64,000 nucleotides of DNA from Mesorhizobium hawassense. Its GTDB lineage: Bacteria > Pseudomonadota > Alphaproteobacteria > Rhizobiales > Rhizobiaceae. Below, in pieces: positions 17,541-25,590 of this stretch; within the stretch, counting starts at the first letter, position 1; each line of letters opens with the position of its first letter. Under the pieces are notes generated by a model. That model saw only the letters and a list, made by a program, of their open reading frames with translations. It was not told the origin of the DNA and made no database searches. Made by a program: the position numbers and the translations under genes. The stretch spans positions 1 through 64,000 of the forward strand of contig NZ_QMBP01000023.1 in NCBI RefSeq assembly GCF_003289945.1, given 5' to 3'.

Positions 17541-17589
17541 GGCCATGATCTTATCCGAAAACCGGTCTCCACTTTTCGGGATCATGGCC
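17541..17589. repeat. Nested palindromic repeat, copy B
   Basis: Outer arms GGCCATGATC (17541-17550) and GATCATGGCC (17580-17589), a 4-base TTAT asymmetry, inner arms CCGAAAA (17555-17561) and TTTTCGG (17573-17579), and an 11-base loop CCGGTCTCCAC identical to copy A at 12856. The outer arms differ in sequence from copy A yet pair perfectly. It sits between folE and hisI. Confidence 0.75.
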
Positions 17590-17613
17590 TGATGGGCCGG
17601 CGACGGCCGGCGA

Positions 17614-18246
17614 TCAGCCGCCGGCGCGCACCATGGTGACGAAGCGGACCTGCTCCTCGGGCGTGTCCTTGAAGACGCCGGTGAAGGTTGAGGTCAGCGT
17701 GGTCGAATCCTGCTTGCGGATGCCGCGCATGGCCATGCACATATGCTCGGCCTCGAGCATGACGGCGACGCCGCGCGGGTTGAGCACGTCCTGGATGACG
17801 CCGGCGATCTGCGCGGTCATCGCCTCCTGCGTCTGCAGGCGATGCGCGAAGATGTCGACGACGCGGGCGATCTTCGACAGGCCGACGACCTTGCCGTCCG
17901 GCAGATAGCCGACATGCGCCTTGCCGATGATCGGCACCATGTGATGCTCGCAATGCGAGTGGAACTTTATGTTCCTGACGATGACGAGGTCGTCATAGCC
18001 GGCGACCTCCTCGAAGGTGCGGCCAAGCTCGTCGGCCGGGCACATGTCATAGCCGTTGAACATCTCGCGGAAGGCTTTGGTGACGCGCTTCGGCGTATCG
18101 ATCAGACCTTCGCGTTCGGGGTTGTCGCCGGTCCAGCGCAAGAGCGTGCGCACGGCGGCTTCGACCTCGGCCTCGGTCGGCCGGTCGGTGACCGGCTTTT
18201 CCATATATTCGGACGGGGGCATGATTTTCTTGATGACGGCATCCAT
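17614..18246 (-). CDS. folE: GTP cyclohydrolase I
   Basis: A 210-residue FolE, converting GTP to dihydroneopterin triphosphate, the first step of folate synthesis (and a precursor route to queuosine). The zinc and active-site segments HSHCEHHMVPIIGKAHVGY and EAEHMCMAMRGIRK are intact. The start at 18246 (MDAVIKKIMPP) follows GGGAG; the longer frame upstream is not family sequence. It is followed by hisI across the palindromic repeat. Confidence 0.97.
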   Translation of the reverse strand: MDAVIKKIMPPSEYMEKPVTDRPTEAEVEAAVRTLLRWTGDNPEREGLIDTPKRVTKAFREMFNGYDMCPADELGRTFEEVAGYDDLVIVRNIKFHSHCEHHMVPIIGKAHVGYLPDGKVVGLSKIARVVDIFAHRLQTQEAMTAQIAGVIQDVLNPRGVAVMLEAEHMCMAMRGIRKQDSTTLTSTFTGVFKDTPEEQVRFVTMVRAGG

Positions 18247-18482
18247 AAAGGCGTCTCCCGTAGTCCCACTCAAAGGTGGAACGAGTTGAACGGACCACGA
18301 CCTTTTGGGTGAAAATCGCCCATTTCCATCCCGCAAGCGGCGTGAACATTTGAGCAGGGACAATGGCTTGTCGTCGCCTTGTCGATGCCCGATTGCCACC
18401 ATTATATATGGTTCAAGCAGCGCGAAAGGAAGACGCGAGAGCGGCAAAGCCTGTTCGCTGGGCGGCGACGGATTGGAAAAAT

Positions 18483-18929
18483 ATGATCGACGACGTCTAC
18501 AATGCGAAAATTCTCGGCTTCGCCGGAAACATAGGGCGGATCGGCCGACTCGACGATGCCGACGCGACGGCCAAAGCGCATTCCAAATTGTGCGGCTCGA
18601 CAGTCACCGTCGATCTCAAGATGGACGGCGATGTGGTCACCGATTTCGCACATGACGTGAAGGCCTGCGCGCTCGGCCAGGCCTCGTCCTCGATCATGGC
18701 TCAGCATGTGGTCGGCGCCAGCGCCGACGAATTGCGCGCCGTGCGCGAAACCATGCTGAAGATGCTCAAGGAGAACGGCGCGCCGCCGGAAGGCCGCTTC
18801 GCCGACCTCAAATATCTGGAGCCGGTGCGCGACTACAAGGCACGCCATGCCTCGACCATGCTGACCTTCGACGCGGTGGTCGACGCGATCGGCCAGATCG
18901 AGAAGAAGCGCGCCGGACAGGCGGCTTAA
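18483..18929 (+). CDS. IscU/NifU-N-like iron-sulfur scaffold protein
   Basis: A 148-residue protein with the IscU-type fold: MIDDVYNAKILGFAGNIGRIG, a first cysteine in SKLCGSTVTVDL, and the second in DVKACALGQASSSI. These segments match the SufU/IscU family that builds and passes Fe-S clusters. The third family cysteine is not evident, as in some alphaproteobacterial members, so scaffold activity is less certain. The family start is at 18483; longer starts add unrelated sequence. folE lies divergently upstream, and yidD follows after an inserted regulator. Confidence 0.82.
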   Translation: MIDDVYNAKILGFAGNIGRIGRLDDADATAKAHSKLCGSTVTVDLKMDGDVVTDFAHDVKACALGQASSSIMAQHVVGASADELRAVRETMLKMLKENGAPPEGRFADLKYLEPVRDYKARHASTMLTFDAVVDAIGQIEKKRAGQAA

Positions 18930-18955
18930 AGAACGCCGAACATGTGGCCTGACGG

Positions 18956-19861
18956 TTAGGCCGCACCTCTAGCCAGAGCGAATTCGCTTCGGATCCAGTC
19001 GGCGAACGCCCTGGCGGGCTCCGGCAAGTCCCGCAAGCGTCTGGCCACCAGCCAGTAGGCGCCGGAGGCGACGTCGATATCGAACGGCTTGATCAAAGTG
19101 CCCGACGCGAGCTCCTCACCGATCTGCAGGAGATCGCCGAGGGCCACGCCATGGCCGAGCAGCGCAGCCTGTTTCGAGAGCGAGACGTCGGCCAGCATCG
19201 GGCCACGCGCTGGTATAGCGTCGGCGGGCACGCCGGCCGCCTGGAACCAGCGCGCCCAGCCTTGGCGGTTTTCCTCGTGCAGCAGCGTGTAGTGGCGAAG
19301 GTCTATGGGCTTTTCCAGGGGAGGGCCCGATGCCAATAGCGCCGGTGACAGGACCGGTGAATCGACCGTCGAAGCCAAGCGGTCGGCCTCCGTGCGCGGC
19401 CATGACGTGGCGTGCGCACTGAAGCGCAAGGCGAGTTCGGGCTGATCGCTGCGGAACTCGATCGGCCGTACATCGACTTCGAGGGATACGTCGATGTCGG
19501 GCCGCAATTGGCGAAAGCGATTGAGCCGCGGCACCAGCCACACGGCGGCCAGCGATGGCTCGACGCTGACGCGGACCACCGATTGCGCCGGCGACGCCAC
19601 CAGCTCCGACAGCAGCCGATCGATGTCGTCGAAGCTCCTGATCAGTTGGGCGAGCAGCCGATGCCCCGCATCGGTCAGTTCGACGCGGCGGTGAAGGCGC
19701 AGAAACAACGGCTGGCGCAGGAATGTCTCGAGCTCGCGGATCTGCCGGCTGATCGCTGCCTGCGAAACATAAAGCTCCTCTGCCGCCCGGCTGAAGCTCA
19801 AATGCCGCCCGGCTGTCTCGAAGCTCCTGAGCGCCGTCAGCGGCAACCGTCCTCGCTTCAT
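18956..19861 (-). CDS. LysR-family transcriptional regulator (GcvA-like)
   Basis: A 301-residue LysR regulator. The winged helix-turn-helix is at about 5-65 (LTALRSFETAGRHLSFSRAA, VSQAAISRQIRELE) and the periplasmic-binding-type sensor domain follows. The start SFETAGRHLSFS resembles GcvA-type members. A perfect palindrome with LysR T-N11-A geometry begins 6 bases upstream of its start codon, between it and a small divergent gene at 19955, so autoregulation and control of that gene are likely. The inducer cannot be told from sequence. Confidence 0.92.
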   Translation of the reverse strand: MKRGRLPLTALRSFETAGRHLSFSRAAEELYVSQAAISRQIRELETFLRQPLFLRLHRRVELTDAGHRLLAQLIRSFDDIDRLLSELVASPAQSVVRVSVEPSLAAVWLVPRLNRFRQLRPDIDVSLEVDVRPIEFRSDQPELALRFSAHATSWPRTEADRLASTVDSPVLSPALLASGPPLEKPIDLRHYTLLHEENRQGWARWFQAAGVPADAIPARGPMLADVSLSKQAALLGHGVALGDLLQIGEELASGTLIKPFDIDVASGAYWLVARRLRDLPEPARAFADWIRSEFALARGAA

Positions 19862-19866
19862 GTCGC

Positions 19867-19881
19867 ATAACCTCAGGTTAT
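19867..19881. promoter_or_regulatory. Probable LysR operator
   Basis: ATAACCTCAGGTTAT is a perfect 15-base palindrome containing the LysR T-N11-A pattern. It lies between the divergent lysR gene (start 19861) and the small gene at 19955. An AT-rich AAATTATACT follows at 19891 and could be a -10 element. Confidence 0.6.
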
Positions 19882-19954
19882 CCGACGTGGAAATTATACT
19901 CGTTTGAGAAGGAAGGCCAGCGGCGGTCTAATCGGTGCTCAGAGGAGCACTGCC

Positions 19955-20113
19955 ATGAACCAGCTTCTAGATATTCTGAACGAGGTTATGCGAATCGCGA
20001 CATTCCAGTGGCATGGGGCAGCCATGCGGAACCGCCACTACGACCGTCGCGATCTTCCTTCGCACCACGCCCAGTGGACCGACAGGCATCCTGTCCGTCG
20101 CTTCAGGAAGTGA
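19955..20113 (+). CDS. Small protein of unknown function, divergent from lysR
   Basis: A 52-residue open frame starting MNQLLDILNEVMRIATFQWH with a basic, His/Arg-rich C-terminal half (RRDLPSHHAQWTDRHPVRRF). A strong AGAGGAGC ribosome site lies 8 bases before the ATG, which together with the divergent LysR and its operator makes it a credible gene. I recognise no family. Small basic proteins next to GcvA-like regulators exist in related bacteria, but I cannot assign one here. Confidence 0.5.
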   Translation: MNQLLDILNEVMRIATFQWHGAAMRNRHYDRRDLPSHHAQWTDRHPVRRFRK

Positions 20114-20180
20114 GCGGCAAAGCATTGCGTTTCAGCGCCGAAGCCCACATCTATCGCGCAGTGAAACAGGCTGCGGAGAG

Positions 20181-20555
20181 ATGGACGGCCATCACGGACA
20201 TACGCATGGCGCCCGGCCGATCCAGCGCGGGCGCAACTGGCCGGGACCCTGGCGCAAGACGCCCGGGCGTATCCTGGGCACGTCGCTCGTGCGCCTCTAT
20301 CAACTGACGCTTTCCGGCTTCGTCGGCAACAGCTGCCGGCATCTGCCGACCTGCTCCGAATATTCGCATGAGGCGATCGCCCGCCACGGGTTATGGGCTG
20401 GCGGCTGGATGGGACTGTTCCGGGTCCTACGCTGCGGGCCGTTCGGAACGCACGGCATCGACCGCGTGCCGGAGACGCTTGACGAGCGCTATGTCTGGTT
20501 CATGCCCTGGCGCTATTGGCGCATTGGAAAAAGGCACAGCCGACGCGAAATCTGA
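20181..20555 (+). CDS. yidD: Membrane protein insertion efficiency factor
   Basis: A 124-residue YidD/UPF0161 protein. The core LVRLYQLTLSGFVGNSCRHLPTCSEYSHEAI and a GLFRVLRCGPFGTHGIDRVPE segment are diagnostic, with the conserved cysteines present. YidD is a peripheral inner-membrane protein that helps YidC-dependent insertion. The start at 20181 is chosen because upstream in-frame sequence overlaps the small gene at 19955-20113 and is not family-like. The N-terminal 25 residues (His/Gly-rich) and C-terminal tail extend beyond the core. Confidence 0.92.
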   Translation: MDGHHGHTHGARPIQRGRNWPGPWRKTPGRILGTSLVRLYQLTLSGFVGNSCRHLPTCSEYSHEAIARHGLWAGGWMGLFRVLRCGPFGTHGIDRVPETLDERYVWFMPWRYWRIGKRHSRREI

Positions 20556-20701
20556 TTGCTTCGCCATCAGGCGCGACTCAGGATTTAACGCTCCGGTAGG
20601 GTTAACGGCAGGCTGCACAAACACTGCGAATTTGAGACAAAATCGAGACAAGTCGCCTCGCTAAGCCGCTCCCGCAATCTCATACCGGAGTGACTTTCGC
20701 C

Positions 20702-21514
20702 ATGCGCCAGATGGACCGCTATCCCTTCATTTTTGCCATCGTCCTTTTCCTTCTGGCCTGGATGCTGGGCTTGCCGGTGCGGGCGCAATCGGCGCCGCTC
20801 GACGACATCCACTGCACGCTGATCCAGGATGAGCAAAGCGGCGAAACGCTCTATCAGGACGGCGTCTGCGACCAGCGCGTCAGCCCGGCCTCGACGTTCA
20901 AGGTGCCCCTGGCGCTGATCGGTTACGATTCCGGAATCTTAAGCGACGAGCACACGCCGAGCTGGGACTACAAGCCGGAGTTCAAGGCGGCAAAGCGCGA
21001 CCAGAAGACCGTCGACCCGACGATCTGGGAACGCGATTCCATCGTCTGGTACTCGCGCGAGATCACGCGGCAGCTCGGCGCCGAAAAGTTTGCCTTCTAT
21101 GTGTCGAAACTCGGCTACGGCAACAAGGACGTCTCCGGCGATGCCGGCAAGGACAATGGGCTCACGCAGTCCTGGATCAATTCCTCGCTCGAAATATCGC
21201 CCGCCGAGCAGACGGCTTTCCTGCGCCAACTGCTGGCCGGCAAAATGCCGGTGTCCGCGAAAGCGCATGAGATGACCAAGGCGATCCTCCCGACCTTCAC
21301 GACAGGGGACTGGGCTGTGCAAGGCAAGACCGGCAGCACCAGGCTCGGTCAGGACGGCAAGCGCTCGCTCGGCTGGTTCGTCGGCTGGGCCGAGAAGGAC
21401 GGCCGGCGCATCGTCTTTGCCAAGCTGGTCGTGGATGCCAGGCGCACCGATACGCCGAAGGGCATCGCCACGCGCGCGGCCTTCCTGAAGGACCTGCCGC
21501 AACTGGTGAAGTAG
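20702..21514 (+). CDS. Class D (OXA-type) beta-lactamase
   Basis: A 270-residue exported serine beta-lactamase. After a signal peptide (1-28, VRAQ) all class D motifs are present: S64-T-F-K67, S113-I-V115, Y139-G-N141, W158 and K209-T-G211, followed by GWFVGWAE. This implies hydrolysis of penicillin-type substrates in the periplasm, though spectrum cannot be read from sequence. The ATG at 20702 has GGAGTG 15 bases upstream; a GTG at 20690 is an alternative. It sits alone between yidD and a convergent methyltransferase gene; no mobile element flanks it, so it is probably intrinsic rather than recently acquired. Confidence 0.92.
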   Translation: MRQMDRYPFIFAIVLFLLAWMLGLPVRAQSAPLDDIHCTLIQDEQSGETLYQDGVCDQRVSPASTFKVPLALIGYDSGILSDEHTPSWDYKPEFKAAKRDQKTVDPTIWERDSIVWYSREITRQLGAEKFAFYVSKLGYGNKDVSGDAGKDNGLTQSWINSSLEISPAEQTAFLRQLLAGKMPVSAKAHEMTKAILPTFTTGDWAVQGKTGSTRLGQDGKRSLGWFVGWAEKDGRRIVFAKLVVDARRTDTPKGIATRAAFLKDLPQLVK

Positions 21515-21520
21515 TCTCTC

Positions 21521-22354
21521 TCAGACGCTGCGGCGGGCACGCAGGATGTGCCCGCCGGAATTGCTCTTGTTGCCCGGGGACCTCGTAAAACGGGCGGCGA
21601 TATCGCCGCTGTCGAGGTCCTCGATGTCGTCGAAGCCGGCTTCGGCGAGCGACTTCGCCAGCTCATCGGGAACGAAGAAACTGATCCAGGGCTCGCCGAT
21701 GGCCGCGACGCGCGCGGCATAAAAGGCAAGCGTCGCCCGACCCGCCGCATCGCGGTTCTCGGCCGGCTCGCTATAGTCGAAGACGACTTCTGACCCGGCG
21801 ACGCTGGCAATATAGCCAAGCGTGGCAAAAATCGCTTCATGCGTCAGGTACGGCACAACCCCCAGCCAGATGAAGAAGCTTGGTTCATTCGGCTTCAAAC
21901 CTGCCGCCGCCAATTCCCCGGGAAGGCTCTGGCGTTCGAAATTGACCGGCACGAAGGTGGCGTCGGTCGGCTCGGCAAGTCCGGCTTCGGCGATCCGTTG
22001 GCGCTTCCAGGCCTGCGTCGCGGGGTGGTCAACCTCGAACACCCTCACATCCGGATATGGATTGCGCAGCGAAAAAGTGTCGAGGCCGGCGCCGAGCACC
22101 ACGATCTGGCGGACGCCACGCCGCACGGCCAACGACAGCCAGTCCTCGGCGAAGCGGGCGCGCGCCGCCACGAAAAGGCGCATGCGACGGCCATGTTCGT
22201 CTTCCTGCTCGAGTTCCGGCGCGCTAGGTGCTGCGTCGCCCAGAATTGCGCTCGCGTAAGGATCGCGAAACAGTGCGGCCTGCGGCGAGAACTGATGTAG
22301 TGCCCGCAAGCGCGCGACGCGCAGGGCGGTTCGGCTGGGGGATGCGTCTTCCAT
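21521..22354 (-). CDS. Class I SAM-dependent methyltransferase (TIGR00027/LCMT-like)
   Basis: A 277-residue methyltransferase with the features of the leucine-carboxyl-methyltransferase-like TIGR00027 family: DPYASAILGD near the start, VVLGAGLDTFSLR as the SAM-binding loop, FEVDHPATQAWKRQRI, and FFIWLGVVPYLTHEAI. In actinobacteria such proteins act on secondary metabolites or unknown substrates. The start at 22354 is chosen from family length; 55 upstream in-frame residues are not family-like. It converges on the beta-lactamase gene with 6 bases between stops. Confidence 0.85.
   Translation of the reverse strand: MEDASPSRTALRVARLRALHQFSPQAALFRDPYASAILGDAAPSAPELEQEDEHGRRMRLFVAARARFAEDWLSLAVRRGVRQIVVLGAGLDTFSLRNPYPDVRVFEVDHPATQAWKRQRIAEAGLAEPTDATFVPVNFERQSLPGELAAAGLKPNEPSFFIWLGVVPYLTHEAIFATLGYIASVAGSEVVFDYSEPAENRDAAGRATLAFYAARVAAIGEPWISFFVPDELAKSLAEAGFDDIEDLDSGDIAARFTRSPGNKSNSGGHILRARRSV
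21531..21557. terminator. Perfect 10-bp hairpin between convergent genes
   Basis: CGGCGGGCAC (21531-21540) and GTGCCCGCCG (21548-21557) form a perfect stem with a 7-base loop, 16 bases after the beta-lactamase stop and within the last codons of the convergent methyltransferase gene. It could stop the rightward transcript. No T-run follows, so it may only be a stabilising hairpin. Confidence 0.4.
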
Positions 22355-22576
22355 GCCGTTATACAAGCCGCGCCGCGCTCTGTTCACAAGCCTGCGCGAG
22401 CAGCCTGCGACATTGCTGGCGACATTTCCTGACGGCCGCTCTTTACCTGACGCGGCACTGCCTCTAAAACCGCGCCGCTGCCGGACGCCTCCGGCTAACC
22501 TCTGCATGCAGCAACGCATCCTGCGACATGCATTTCACCACCCGCGCTCGTTTGCGGGACTGGATAGGAGAATTTG

Positions 22577-24550
22577 ATGCCGAATTCCGTTTCCCTGACG
22601 TTTCCCGATGGCTCGGTCCGCGACTACGACGCGGCGATGACTGGTGCTGCCCTCGCCGAATCGATCTCGAAGTCGCTGGCCAAGAAGGCCGTCGCCTACA
22701 GCCTCGACGGCACCCTTCGCGATCTTTCCGATCCGCTCGGCAAGTCGGGCAAGGTCGAGATCGTCACCCGCGAGGATCCGCGCGCGCTGGAACTCATCCG
22801 CCACGACACGGCGCATGTGCTTGCCGAGGCCGTGCAGGAGTTGTGGCCGGGAACGCAGGTGACCATCGGACCGGTGATCGAGAACGGGTTCTATTACGAC
22901 TTCGCCAGGAACGAGCCGTTCACGCCGGACGATTTCTCGGTGATCGAGAAAAAGATGCGCGAGATCATCCAGCGCAACAAGCCGTTCACCAAGGAAGTCT
23001 GGTCGCGAGAGAGGGCGAAGAAGGTCTTCGCCGACAAGGGTGAGCGCTACAAGCTCGAGCTGATCGATGCCATTCCGGAAGACCAGGACCTCAAGATCTA
23101 TGCGCAGGGCGACTGGTTCGATCTCTGCCGCGGTCCGCACATGGCCTCGACCGGGCAGATCGGCAATGCCTTCAAGCTGATGAAGGTGGCTGGCGCCTAT
23201 TGGCGCGGCGACTCGAACAATCCGATGCTGACGCGCATCTATGGCACCGCCTTTGCCGACCAGGCGCAGCTCGACGCCTACCAGACGCTGCTGGAGGAGG
23301 CCGAGAAGCGCGACCACCGCAAGCTCGGCCGCGAGATGGACCTGTTCCATTTCCAGGAAGAGGGACCGGGCGTCGTCTTCTGGCACGCCAAGGGCTGGAA
23401 GATGGTGCAGAACCTGATCAACTACATGCGCCGCCGCCTCGACGAGCACGGCTATCAGGAAGTCAACGCGCCGCAGGTTCTGGACAAGAGCCTGTGGGAG
23501 ACGTCGGGGCACTGGGGCTGGTATCGCGACGCGATGTTCAAGGTCACGGTCGCCGGTGACGATACCGACGACGACCGCGTCTTCGCGCTGAAGCCGATGA
23601 ACTGTCCCGGTCACGTGCAGATCTTCAAGCATGGGTTGAAATCTTACCGCGAACTGCCCGTAAAGCTTGCGGAGTTCGGCAATGTGCATCGCTACGAGCC
23701 GTCCGGTGCGCTGCACGGGCTGATGCGGGTGCGCGGCTTCACGCAGGACGACGCGCATATCTTCTGCACCGAGGAGCAGCTAGCCGCGGAGTGCCTGCGC
23801 ATCAACGACCTGATCCTGTCGACCTATGCCGATTTCGGCTTCGACGAGGTCAGCGTGAAGCTGTCGACGCGGCCGGACAAGCGCGTCGGCACCGACGAGG
23901 CCTGGGACCATGCCGAGGCGATTATGAGCAATGTGCTGGAGACGATCCGCGCGCGCTCCGGCAACCGCATCAAGACCTCGATCAATCCGGGCGAGGGCGC
24001 CTTCTACGGGCCGAAGTTCGAATATGTGCTGAAGGACGCCATCGGCCGCGAATGGCAGTGCGGCACCACGCAGGTCGACTTCAACCTGCCGGAACGTTTC
24101 GGCGCCTTCTATATCGGCTCGGATTCGGAGAAGAAGCAGCCGGTGATGGTGCATCGTGCCGTATGCGGTTCGATGGAGCGCTTCCTCGGCATCCTGATCG
24201 AGAACTATTCCGGCCATTTCCCGCTGTGGTTCGCGCCGCTCCAGGTGGTGGTGGCGACGATCACCTCCGATGCGGACGAGTACGCTCTAAAGGTGGTCGA
24301 GCGGCTGAAGGCCGCGGGGCTGCTCGCCGAAGCCGATCTGCGCAATGAAAAGATCAACTACAAGGTGCGCGAGCATTCCTTGGCCAAGGTGCCGGTCATC
24401 CTCGTCTGCGGCAAGCGCGAAGCCGAAGAGGAAACCGTCAATGTCCGCCGGCTGGGCTCCCGCGACCAGGAATCGCTGAAGCTCGAGGATGCGGTGAAGC
24501 AGCTTTCCGACGAGGCGGTCTCGCCAGATCGCAAGCGTCGCGCCGCCTGA
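22577..24550 (+). CDS. thrS: Threonyl-tRNA synthetase
   Basis: A 657-residue ThrRS. Domains in order are TGS (about 1-62), the editing domain with RHDTAHVLAEAVQELWPG and the DLCRGPHM site, the class II catalytic core with MNCPGHVQIF, YEPSGALHGLMRVRGFTQDD and VHRAVCGSMERF, and the anticodon-binding domain (PLWFAPLQVVVATI onward). The ATG at 22577 follows GGAGAATTTG. A strong terminator follows at 24570-24595. Confidence 0.98.
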   Translation: MPNSVSLTFPDGSVRDYDAAMTGAALAESISKSLAKKAVAYSLDGTLRDLSDPLGKSGKVEIVTREDPRALELIRHDTAHVLAEAVQELWPGTQVTIGPVIENGFYYDFARNEPFTPDDFSVIEKKMREIIQRNKPFTKEVWSRERAKKVFADKGERYKLELIDAIPEDQDLKIYAQGDWFDLCRGPHMASTGQIGNAFKLMKVAGAYWRGDSNNPMLTRIYGTAFADQAQLDAYQTLLEEAEKRDHRKLGREMDLFHFQEEGPGVVFWHAKGWKMVQNLINYMRRRLDEHGYQEVNAPQVLDKSLWETSGHWGWYRDAMFKVTVAGDDTDDDRVFALKPMNCPGHVQIFKHGLKSYRELPVKLAEFGNVHRYEPSGALHGLMRVRGFTQDDAHIFCTEEQLAAECLRINDLILSTYADFGFDEVSVKLSTRPDKRVGTDEAWDHAEAIMSNVLETIRARSGNRIKTSINPGEGAFYGPKFEYVLKDAIGREWQCGTTQVDFNLPERFGAFYIGSDSEKKQPVMVHRAVCGSMERFLGILIENYSGHFPLWFAPLQVVVATITSDADEYALKVVERLKAAGLLAEADLRNEKINYKVREHSLAKVPVILVCGKREAEEETVNVRRLGSRDQESLKLEDAVKQLSDEAVSPDRKRRAA

Positions 24551-24569
24551 CCTTCCGATGGCTCATCCG

Positions 24570-24595
24570 ATGGCGGTGGAGTGATCCACCGCCAT
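24570..24595 (+). terminator. Rho-independent terminator of thrS
   Basis: A perfect 11-bp stem (ATGGCGGTGGA at 24570-24580, TCCACCGCCAT at 24585-24595) with a GTGA tetraloop is followed by TTTTCA, 20 bases after the thrS stop. Confidence 0.85.
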
Positions 24596-24634
24596 TTTCA
24601 TACGCCTGTCACGCCAAGCCTGTAACCAGCCGCC

Positions 24635-25576
24635 ATGCTCAAGCTGAAACTGCGGGAAAGACGGTTTCCCGAGCTCTCCTACGCCAGCGCGCATCAGCCA
24701 GCGCTGACGCGCTGGTTCATCCATTCCGTCGAGGGCCTGTCGGGCCGCGACCGCTTTGCAGTGCTCTATGACTTCTGGCGCAGCCAGGTGGTGCCAACCC
24801 GAGATCGCGTGTTCACCCGCATGCTGGACCTGATCGACGTCAAGGTCCGCAATGCGGTCCAGTGGCCGCCGGCGGCCTTGCCGGACACCCCGCTGGTCAT
24901 CGTCGCCAACCATCCCTTCGGCATCGGCGACGGCATTGCCGTGCTGTCGCTCGTCGAGCAACTGGGCCGCCCGTTCAGGGTGATGATCCATAAGGATCTG
25001 CTCAGGATCCGCGAGATGGAGCCTTATTCGCTGCCCGTCGATTTTTCCGAGACGAAGGAAGCGTTGAAGAACAACATGGCGGTGCGCCATGAGGCGGTGC
25101 GGCTGCTGAAGGAAGGCGTCACCATCGTGATCTTCCCCGCCGGTGGTGTCGCCACCGCGCCCAAGGTTTTCGGTCGTGCCATCGACCTGCCATGGAAGAT
25201 GTTTCCGGCCAAGCTGGTGCAGGAGGCCAAGGCCTCTGTCATCCCAATGCACTTTTCCGGCCAGAACGGCCGGCTGTTTCACCTCGTCAGCGGCCCGATG
25301 AACATGGCCGAGCGCGATAACCGCGTGGCCAAATTCATCGGCAGGACGTCACTGACGCTGCGCCTTTCCTTGCTGATCCGCGAGTTCGCCCGCCTGTCTG
25401 GCAAGGCGATCGAGGTGCAGATCGGCGAAGTGCTGACATGGAGCGACCTAGAGCCGCTGCGCGACCGCAAGGCGCTGCTCGACCGCCTCTACCGTTCGGT
25501 GTTCGATTTGGCGACGCCAAGGGCGCAGCGTGGCCGCGTTCCATTCCTGCCGAAGCGGATGCGCAAGGCCGCCTGA
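24635..25576 (+). CDS. PlsC-like lysophospholipid acyltransferase
   Basis: A 313-residue membrane-associated acyltransferase of the PlsC/LPLAT superfamily. The catalytic His lies in VIVANHPFGIGDG; the spacing to Asp is x5 rather than the textbook HX4D, as in a subgroup with NHPxGxxDG. A second block VTIVIFPAGGVATA matches the glycerolipid-binding FPEG-type motif. Members acylate lyso-lipids, including ornithine lipids in rhizobia; the lipid here is not determinable. It lies 39 bases after the thrS terminator. Confidence 0.78.
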   Translation: MLKLKLRERRFPELSYASAHQPALTRWFIHSVEGLSGRDRFAVLYDFWRSQVVPTRDRVFTRMLDLIDVKVRNAVQWPPAALPDTPLVIVANHPFGIGDGIAVLSLVEQLGRPFRVMIHKDLLRIREMEPYSLPVDFSETKEALKNNMAVRHEAVRLLKEGVTIVIFPAGGVATAPKVFGRAIDLPWKMFPAKLVQEAKASVIPMHFSGQNGRLFHLVSGPMNMAERDNRVAKFIGRTSLTLRLSLLIREFARLSGKAIEVQIGEVLTWSDLEPLRDRKALLDRLYRSVFDLATPRAQRGRVPFLPKRMRKAA

Positions 25577-25590
25577 TACGCTGAAGCTTT

